From Artocarpus heterophyllus (taxonomy: Eukaryota; Streptophyta; Magnoliopsida; Rosales; Moraceae), in assembly GCA_025403435.1 (NCBI GenBank), contig CM046354.1:24090728-24154727 (forward strand): a stretch of 64,000 bases of DNA. Reading direction: 5' to 3'. The position numbers and the translations under genes were made by a program. The number at the start of each line of letters is the position of its first letter. Position 1 is the stretch's first letter. Shown one piece after another: positions 56,294-64,000 of this stretch. Under the pieces are notes generated by a model, which made no database searches, was not told the DNA's origin, and saw nothing but the letters and a program-made list of their open reading frames with translations.

Positions 56294-58180
56294 TGTTGAT
56301 CTTGAAAACCTATTTATTAAAAAATTTTATGGAAGCTTGGTATGGATTGAATCGCATATTTTAAAAAATTTTCTCAAAACTTTTCTGGCTATCAACACTT
56401 ATATTAATGAAATAACATAAAAAGGTGACTTTAAAATTTACCATCATACGATTAGAACTTTAATCTTGAACTCCATCAAAAACACCTTGAACTCCAAATC
56501 CTCCTGTACACTACGGATCTTTCTCAACGTTCTCCAAATTATTATGAACACGAACAACTAGGCGTTTTTATTTGGGTTTAGGTGAGACAACTTAATTTTA
56601 GATCACTTTGTACTCTCAGCACATGAGATAAAGTGACAAAAGATAAGGAAAACTCTTTGGGAATACGATTTTTCTCTAAAAAAGTACGTTATTTTTTTGT
56701 GTATCTATTTTCTCTATCTAAAACCTTTTTTATACTATAGAGAAAATAGATAGCACTTTTAAATTAATTATTAATTAAAACCACTTCCATAGAAGTGGAA
56801 AAAATTCACCCCCACTATTTAAGTAAGTGGTCTTTTTTAGCTGATGAGAGAGAGAAAATCTCAACTATTATCCCTCTAATCATTTAAATTCTATCTAAAA
56901 TAAAATAGATATTTTATTTTAAACTGGAAAAAATAAATCAACTTGATTATTTCCTTTTTCCCACAGGTGTTAAGATTGAAATTTCAATGACTCTCCTAGT
57001 GGAAAATAATGTGTAGCCTCTTATAGCACATTTGTACAGTGTGGTCCTTACCATATTGCATAATTTTCAATTTAAAATATTTTAAATAATCATATAATTT
57101 AAAAAAATAAATTAATCCAATTAATGACTGTGTGAAATTAATTTAGAATTCTAAATTCCAAATGAATAAATATAACTCAACATAAAATATAGTTTACATA
57201 ATTTAATAGAGCCGTTGAAAAGAACTATAGGCATTATGATTTTAAGTTCCAATAATTTTGAAAATTAATTAATACCTTAATTAAAGCATCAAAATTATTA
57301 ATTCCAAACTTACTCCGCTAAAAATTAAAAATTGCACTCTTAAATTATAAAATTAATTATATTCAAAGGATTTGAATTATCTATTGATATAGTCACTACA
57401 TAATAATAATTCCCCCATAAACAATTCATAATTAAAGCTAGGTATTTTTCGTTAACCTCTTTAATTATATCTTTGTTCGTAAGTGTCATTGATTCTGTAA
57501 TGAATAATATGTTTATGATCTAATCATAAATTGAGCGCTCTTATTATTCAAGCCCTAAATCAATACGTATGAAAACCATCCATCTGACTTCTTTACGAAG
57601 GAATGTATTTCATTTTGTATATTAATATTCTCGGTTATTTATTTTATTGTATTTTCAATATACCAAGAATTTGACACTATGCATTTGTGTCATTACTCAG
57701 CATATTAAAAAATACAATACAATAAGTAGGAGTCTATTAATTACTCAAAATTGAGATCAATTCATATATGACCACCATTGACTAATATTGAATACTCTAT
57801 ATAGTAAAAAATATTATTAGAGATTCATAATTAATCGTGTTCTAGTCCTATAAATCAAATTATATAAAGTTCTTTTATTCTAATCGTCTCATTATTAACA
57901 ATCCAAGTAAGATCTTTTTATTTAGAATGTAATGAACCACACTAATAATTATAAATTAAAAATCCTAACGTTAATTTTTAATTATGGATAGTTTTATATT
58001 ATTTTACTTTAAATATTATCCTCCTGAATATAATACTTATATACAACATTTAAATTTACATTAAAATAATCTAGCGTTTTCAATATTTATAAAGTAACTA
58101 AAACATGCATACAAAAATATCATATTGAAAAAATTCCTCAAATCATATTAATAGTCAAGAAAAAATAATACATTATCAAA
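56294..58180 (-). repeat. 5' LTR of copia A (outer end degraded)
   Basis: Starts TGTTGATCTTGAAAACC at 56294 and stays collinear with 8796-10721 up to ...AATACAT near 58172. The last about 45 bases of the family, including the terminal TGTTGAGAT on the minus strand, are replaced by unrelated sequence. No target duplication matching GTTAT (8791-8795) is recognisable. Confidence 0.82.
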
Positions 58181-59901
58181 ACTAATAAAATTGGAGACTG
58201 TGCATGATTATACATAAAAGATTTTTTTTAGCACTCTATTTAGTCTCATGTCTCTTATCCTTAGGAGGTCTTCGTCCATTGACAAGTTTTTTCCTTTTTT
58301 GATGTTAGTTTTTTCTCTCCATGGAGCCTGTGTTTGGCGACCACTTTCTTCTGCCGGAAATCACTAACGGAGATCTCGCGACTGCGTCAAATTATAGATC
58401 ACACAACTCTTACCTCAGCCACGGTCACCGTGAGCAAAAATCACTCAAGAATCGGCGGTGCCAATGTGGAGGTACAAGATTGGGACCGCGACGAACATGA
58501 AATTGCGATTTGGCTTTGTTGGTTCTCGTGGTCGCGATCAAACGAAGATGCGACGCCGGTGGTTCGACGGCAGGCTTGCCATTGTCGCGAGGAAAACACC
58601 AGGATCTGGCTTCTCTAAAAATGGTCCTGCCTGATTTGACTTTAATCGCCTAACCTCAGGATTCGCTCATGCAAGCAAAGACCAGCAAGAGATCTCCACC
58701 TTCATCTTCGGCGCCATTGATCATGTATTACTGAGTCGTCAATGCTGAGAGAGCTCCTTCGTCGGCGCCATCGACGGCTTGCGAAAGAGATAGCGATTGA
58801 GAGAAATAGAGAGAGAGCAAGAGAAAGAGAGGGAGACAAACCCACACAACGAAAAGTGAGGGTGATATCAAGTGAGGGCATTTTAGGCATTCTAAAAATA
58901 TGTCTTGGGTATTCTTTTCTCAAATTTAGAAATATGTTATTATCTACTAATTTATAAAACATTTGCTTCACTAAGGCCTCTAATACGTGCTATTTTCTAT
59001 AATTTCTCGTTCAATTTTAATAGACACGTAATTTTCACTTTTACTGTTAATTTTATTTTATTTTTTTATTTTTTCCTTTTCAATATCCTTCTTTTTGCTT
59101 CTTTGTTAGGTCTAGGATATATTATTCTCTTTCCGTCTCCTCTGACTAATTCTGACTACATCTCTACAGCTCTCGAATTTGTTGTTGCACCATCGCTCAC
59201 TCACTGGCCATTGTGTCCTAGCTTGTGATATTTGTGTCGTTTTGCTTCATTGTGTGCACTTGTCCTTTGTTGCGACATCCGTGTCATATATAGTAGCATC
59301 CTTGTATTGTCGTTAGAAATTGTTCACGGCCGCTGTTGCTTGCTTCACTGCCATTCGTGCCTCCTTCCGTTCATTTTGTTTATGCTGCATGCTCTTCCAG
59401 TGAGGTTGTCATCTTACCCACCTCGACTTTGTTTGCTGGCTGTGGTAGCCACTAGGGTTAGGTTTAGATCCATGCCTTTCATCTTTTTTTTTTTTTTTTT
59501 TGGGAAGAGATCATTCAAAAAATTCAGGGATCAAGGTTTAAAATTTGGGGTTATTTTTTAGATTTAGGGTGCATAATTATTACGAAACCAAAAATTAGTA
59601 GATGTTGGATAAAGAAAACTTGTGAAAATAATAGATAAATATTATTGAATGATAATAATAATAATAATAATAATGTATTTTCTTTCAATAATAATAATAA
59701 TAATAATAATGCATTTACTAAATAAACTTATTGGTAATATTAGATTAATAATCTAATTTCTGAAGACAAAAATAGGTAAACATGGCTAGTCAATACGTTG
59801 CTTTCAAATTTTTGGAACTAAATAAATCCAGGGTTTACTAAATTTAGGCCTGGCTGCTTAAAGGCTGTTATTTTCCCGTACTGTCCAAATCTTACATTAA
59901 C
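58181..59901. other. Unassigned region: GC-richer island and microsatellites
   Basis: 58330-58860 is distinctly GC- and CpG-richer than its surroundings and has an open 94-codon frame (58334-58618) without recognisable motif. On the minus strand a CT-rich tract (58795-58845) precedes ATGGCGCC triplets, as in some plant 5' ends, but no exon can be followed. A poly-T run lies at 59490-59506 and an (AAT)n microsatellite at 59650-59710. I recognise no gene or element here. Confidence 0.5.
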
Positions 59902-62054
59902 TGTAACGCCTCAAAATTAATTTAATGATATTAGAATGTAAAATGGTGGATTAGTGTGCCATGATGAATATTTTAAACTTAATTTGATAATTTGATGAAA
60001 TTTTGAGTTTTAAAACAAAACAATTTGTCAAATGTCAAATATATTCGGTTTTACAAAACAGTGAGCGGCACAAGTTTTTCGCACAGTAAAATCGCCCACT
60101 TTTTCCTCTATTTATTCTCGCTCCTCTTCCTCTCCCTTCACTCTCAGCTCTCACTCTCTCTCTCTCTCTCTCTTCCTCTCAAGCTTGTCTCTCTTTCCCT
60201 CTGCCTCTCTCTTTCTCACTCATTTTCCCTCAAAATTTTTTAATCAAATCGAGCCCCAAGCTTCGGGTTAGTGGATTAGAGGCTCGGGAACGTGATTGAT
60301 CAACCAAAAACGTGGTTTAAAGCTTAAATTCGAGGTTAGTTTTTAAATTTCAAAACTTTTTCAATTTTTAATTTTTCTTGCATCTTGAGATTTGAGCTCA
60401 TTTAAGCTTAGAGAACCTTCGATCTAAGTTAGAGGGACTTAAAATAGCTAGAATCTAAGCCTTGTTTGAAGAAAAACGAATTCGATTTAAGATTTTTTAT
60501 TTTTCTCCCTTTTTCTCTATTTTTTGGATTTTCTTGGATTTTGAGTGCAAATCTTGTTTAAATGAGTTTAAAAGTGTTCTATTATGTTTTTCTATTATCT
60601 ATAATTGTTTTCCATGCCTGAGAATTAAGAAAAACAGGTTGAAATCAAGATTTGGAGTTTGGGAGACCCAAAACCCATGCTTGAAATTTCTGGAAATTTT
60701 CCATATCGACAGGCCGAACTTCGTGTTCGGCAAGCCGTATTCAAAGGCTCGGCAGGCTAAATTCATCTGTCTGGTACGCCTAACTTGGAAAATGTTTGGC
60801 CAACTGGACCTGTTCTCCAGCAAGCCAAACTACACAGTTCGGCCGGCCGAACCAGGGGATTGGCAGGCCGATCGAACAAGGGCAAAATTTGTAATTTTCA
60901 TCCATTTTCACAATTTTGAACCCTAATTTAAATCCCAACTTTATGAAATGGTTTTAAAGGTACAAATGGCACATTAGGACACCATGAAATAGTTTAGCAA
61001 AGTAGAATATCCTGAATTAGATACTGATAGATCTAGTTTTATTTAGGGTCGTTCGTGGTTCTGCGGAGCTAACGTATAGCAGAACGGGATTACGATGTGG
61101 GACACCGACATGAGTATCAAGGTAGGACTTCTACCCTTTCTTTGGTAACCCAGTTTCAAATGATTTGGCCCTAAAAAAAGGGATTTTTATCAAAATGTTT
61201 TCAACAATTGATTGAAAAATGAATTTTATCAGATATTTTTATAAACCGTGGACTGAGATGAACTTCACAATGAACATCATAATGTATGATAATGAAAACA
61301 TCTGGTAAATGGACTTTGAATAATAATACAAATGAATATAAGGACATGATGTCATATCAGAGATCGGGTCATGTAGCGATCGACCTTGGGGGCAGGTCTC
61401 GAAACCCAGCTGGGCCACTACGGTGGTGTTGTTCATATGGTTTACCCAAGAAAAGAAATTGATGATCTTTTTGGTCGACCAATAAACTGTTTTGGGTAAG
61501 AATGGTTTTATTTAAATTTGTTTATTCAAATCTTTTCTTAAATAATTTCTTAAATAAGGATATTTCCTTTTAAATAACTATTTCTTAAAATGTAGTCCTA
61601 CTGAGCCTTTCGCTTACGTTTTATCTGTTTTCAAAACTTTTCCCCCTCTAGGTGAATTTCCGCTTAGGTTTAGGGAGGATTCTTTGGACAAAACTCAGGA
61701 GCAGTAGGAGAACTTAATAGGTTATTTCTATAGTTAAATCAAGGCATGTAACATTTTAACTTTCTCTTTATTTGGACTGTGAATGTAATGTAATATTGTC
61801 AGTACTATGTGTGTGCACAATATGAGCGTCGGTGGGATCTATATTTGTTTCTTTTATCTTTTATTATTTTCTTATTAATTGTTCTGAAAATTCTATTTGT
61901 TTAATTACCAAGAATGCCTGTTTAAAAAGGTCTTAGATTTTCTAATATTTTCAAAATTTAATTTAAACCCTTTAAACTCTTGTTTCTAATTAAATTTTCA
62001 TTTAATTAACTTAAATAATCCACCACGTCACCTCCCGTACTGCGGGGCGTGACA
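59902..62054 (+). repeat. 5' LTR of gypsy F
   Basis: TGTAACGCCTC...GCGGGGCGTGACA gives matching inverted ends (TGTAACGCC / GGGGCGTGACA), 2.15 kb, directly followed by the primer site. Contains a (CT)n stretch at 60148-60190, a GC-rich CGGCAGGCCGAAC-like cluster at 60704-60871 and the CTACTGAGCCTTTCGCTTACG block at about 61607, as in other gypsy LTRs here. Confidence 0.9.
60704..60871 (+). repeat. CGGCAGGCCGAAC-like cluster in gypsy F LTR
   Basis: At least seven irregularly spaced variants: GACAGGCCGAACTT, TTCGGCAAGCCG, CTCGGCAGGCTAA, CAGCAAGCCAAAC, TTCGGCCGGCCGAAC, TTGGCAGGCCGATC. The core word is the one found in the copia LTRs and leaders. Confidence 0.75.
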
Positions 62055-62057
62055 GAA

Positions 62058-62069
62058 TGGTATCAGAAT
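62058..62069 (+). other. Primer binding site of gypsy F
   Basis: TGGTATCAGAAT three bases after the LTR end; initiator-Met tRNA type with changes in the last two bases. Confidence 0.88.
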
Positions 62070-62160
62070 ACAAGGTTATGAACCTTGAAAATTGTGCACA
62101 CATAAGTATGACAATAAAATACTACTGACAGTCTAAATTTTATTTTCAGAAGTGAGAGAA

Positions 62161-63350
62161 TGGCACCTAAACGTCATTTGACAGCTGACGCTGAGTTTGG
62201 AAATGATGAAGGTATGATGAGGGCCATGTTTACGGCATTCTGGCAGATGGTAGCTAGGGCTTGACCGGAGGATTCTAATGTTAGTCATCGGCATATGTAT
62301 TTTAAGGAACTTCAGCATGCGTCTATATCGACTTTTGAATGAAATAGGGACCCGTAATTGGTAGAATATTGGCTAACTCAATCATGAAGCATTTGGATAC
62401 TCTTGGAGTGCCAGATGAGTATCGTGTAGAATTTGCTGCATATAAGTTCAAGGGTGGCGCTAATACTTGGTGGAAGCAAGCTAAGCGTTTGGAACGCAAT
62501 GGTAATATCAGTTGGGACAGGTTCGAGGAGCTGTTCTATGATCGGTATTTTCAGCAGGGGTATAGGGACCAGAAGGCGGCTGAGTTTTACAAGTTGTAGC
62601 AGGGTGATTTGTCAGATCGAGAGTATGAGGCAAGGTTTAATGAGTTGGCTAGGATTGCTCTATCAGTAGTGGCATCAAAACGTGAAAAATATATAAAGTT
62701 TCAGGAAGGACTCAAGGCTCCTATTCGACGACAGGTGGTTGCTCTATGACTCAGGAGTTTTGGAAAGCTTATGTCGTCAGCAATATCAGTGAAAATTGAT
62801 TATGCGCAGTATTATGAGGATCGAGAAAAGACATCAGGAGGGCCACAGAGGAGCGTTAGGAAGAGTAACAGTAGTCGTCCAGCTCCGGGAAAGAACAAGC
62901 AAGGTGGCATGAACAGCGGTAGTAGCAGTTCATCAAGCAGTGGGTGCAGTAATCCTTATAGCTTTCATTGTCATTATCGCCAATAGCCAGGACATATCAA
63001 GAGGAATTGCTTGATCAGGAGTGCCCGTCTAGGATCTCAGACCAAAGAAGGTGCCAGTCGTCAGCCTCAGCCTCAGACCCTACCTCTGCCGCAGCAATAT
63101 CTGCAGTTGTAGTTTCCTCAGTTCTCTCTTTAGCAACTATCATATTCGGCACAAGGGCAGCAATCGCAGAACTTCCAGCGTAGCGTCCCTCAGTATCGAG
63201 TACCGAGTACAGCTAGCGTACAATCTTCTCCATCACAGCAGTATCGGCCAAATAATCTAGGACCTAGCAATGTTGGTAGAGGAAAAGGAAAGACACTAGT
63301 TCAGGTTCATGCAATATCAACAGGAGGTTCATATGCCCATACCAGCAATG
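62161..63350 (+). pseudogene. Gypsy F gag
   Basis: MAPKRHLTADAEFGNDEGMM from ATG 62161, then LVEYWLTQSMKHLDTLGVPD, YKFKGGANTWWKQAKRLERN, ISWDRFEELFYDRYFQQGYR, DLSDREYEARFNELARIA, the full Retrotrans_gag pattern. Then a Ser/Gly/Gln-rich linker and a knuckle-like HCHYRQ-stop-PGHIKRNC near 62970-63010 in which Cys positions are altered. Stops near 62262, 62338, 62355, 62597 and 62985, plus frame changes near 62390 and 62740. Confidence 0.9.
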
Positions 63351-64000
63351 CGATTGTCGATGGTACGATCTTAGTTTCCCAATCCTTAGCTCATGTTTTA
63401 TTTGATACAGGTGCCACTCGTTCTCTCATTTCAAGCTCTTTTGTACATGCCTTGGGACTAGAGATAGAAGAGTTCAATGAACCCCTAGTTATAGCTTCTC
63501 CCTTAGGGCAGGTGTGTGTGAATTGTATGTGTAAAGCTTGTAGAATCAAGATTGGGGTTGAGATTTTAAAAAGTGATTTGATTGTACTCCCTATGAGATC
63601 ATATGATGTAATCTTAGGGATGGACCGGTTGTCCAGGTATAATGCAGTTGTAGACTGCCAATTTTGAAAGGTGACCCTAGTGTTTGATAGGGGGACGATG
63701 ATCACTTACTAAGGTGGTGGTGATCAGTTAATGAGTGAGTGTCTCATGGAGACATGTCTTAGAGGGCAAAAGAATCTAGTTTGTCATGCTTTTCTTGCAA
63801 GTCTGGAAGGTGAGCCCTATGCTTCGAAAAGAAATGTAGCTATACCAGTGGTTGATGAGTATGAGGATGTCTTCCCCGATGAGTTGCCAAGATTACCACC
63901 GTATCGAGAGATCGAGTTTGGTATTGAGTTATTTCTAGGTACAGCACCGATTTCAGTAGCACCTTATCGGATGGCGCCGGCAGAAATGAAAGAATTGAGA
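63350..64000 (+). pseudogene. Gypsy F protease and start of RT
   Basis: SLAHVLFDTGATRSLISSSF holds the retropepsin site DTGAT. The domain closes with MRSYDVILGMDRLSRYNAVV (63598-63660), followed by a stop at 63666. The linker VVDEYEDVFPDELPRLPPYR leads to RT, whose first motif APYRMAPAEMKELR reaches the window end. Protease frame is uninterrupted for about 100 codons. Confidence 0.92.

Larger units (their letters stand above)
8796..58180 (-). mobile_element. Old Ty1/copia element A (minus strand), host of the nested pile
   Basis: Minus-strand copia element of roughly 9 kb of own sequence spread over 49 kb. On the minus strand the order is: 5' LTR (58180-56294), primer site (56292-56279), leader (56278-54684), gag start (54683-54633), then insertion of copia B. 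It resumes with gag to RNase H (16600-13019), is interrupted by solo LTR S1, then has the RNase H C-terminus (10926-10722) and the 3' LTR (10721-8796). The two LTRs are clearly alike (GAAAACCKATTTATTAAAAA near 8810 and 56305) but well diverged. It is the outermost and therefore oldest member of the pile. Confidence 0.85.
59902..64000 (+). mobile_element. Ty3/gypsy element F, 5' part (runs off the window)
   Basis: 5' LTR 59902-62054, primer site at 62058, gag from 62161, protease, and the first RT residues at the window edge. Gag and protease contain several stops, but domain order and motif quality suggest a moderately old element. The 3' half and 3' LTR lie outside, so neither age nor target duplication can be judged. 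Confidence 0.9.

Noticed and set aside
58334..58618. 94-codon open frame in the GC-rich island as a host gene
   Set aside because: No recognisable domain, no splice-compatible continuation, and GC-rich DNA is expected to contain long open frames by chance. Described as part of an unassigned region.
59232..59561. 109-codon frame rich in Leu/Phe/Cys as a membrane protein
   Set aside because: It runs through a T-rich stretch and a poly-T run that give hydrophobic codons automatically; no start context or family similarity visible.

Overview
The window is nuclear DNA of a flowering (or at least seed) plant, AT-rich and made almost entirely of LTR retrotransposons. The evidence is Ty1/copia and Ty3/gypsy gag-pol fragments, LTRs of 2-3 kb, tRNA-iMet-type primer sites and a chromodomain-bearing gypsy integrase tail. 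I found no convincing host gene, tRNA, rRNA or CRISPR. Species cannot be decided from the sequence. Almost every coding stretch carries stops or frameshifts and is annotated as pseudogene.

Layout. (1) 1-4340: end of a plus-strand gypsy element, 'G1' (RNase H, integrase, chromodomain, then LTR from 1874). (2) 4380-8170: minus-strand gypsy remnant, 'T' (gag, PBS-like site, putative 5' LTR). (3) 8796 to about 58180: one nested pile. The outermost member is an old minus-strand copia element, 'A' (3' LTR 8796-10721, 5' LTR 56294-58180). It was hit by a solo copia LTR, 'S1' (10932-13013, TSD GGTTC), and by a plus-strand copia element, 'B' (16589-54632). B was split inside its reverse transcriptase by a plus-strand chromovirus-type gypsy, 'E' (23267-51633, TSD ACTTG). 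E was hit by a minus copia LTR, 'S2' (27205-29224), by an internally deleted minus copia, 'C' (32534-40897, imperfect TSD CGCCT/CACCT), and, in its 3' LTR, by a minus solo LTR of its own family, 'S3' (47213-50428, TSD AATTC). (4) 58180-59900: unassigned, including a GC-richer island and microsatellites. (5) 59902-64000: 5' LTR, gag, protease and first residues of RT of a plus-strand gypsy, 'F', cut by the window end.

Inside E lies a 2,672-bp near-perfect tandem duplication (27.2-32.5 kb). It is best explained by unequal recombination between the S2 LTR and the left LTR of C. E also has an extra ORF ahead of its normal gag-pol: a gag-like domain with a long acidic tail. A GC-rich CGGCCTGCCGATC-type minisatellite occurs in copia LTR promoters, in copia leaders and in the LTR of gypsy F.

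The genes do not form a cellular pathway. Each element encodes, or once encoded, Gag plus protease, integrase, reverse transcriptase and RNase H for its own retrotransposition. Relative age is set by nesting: A is older than B, B is older than E, and E is older than S2, C and S3; the tandem duplication followed.
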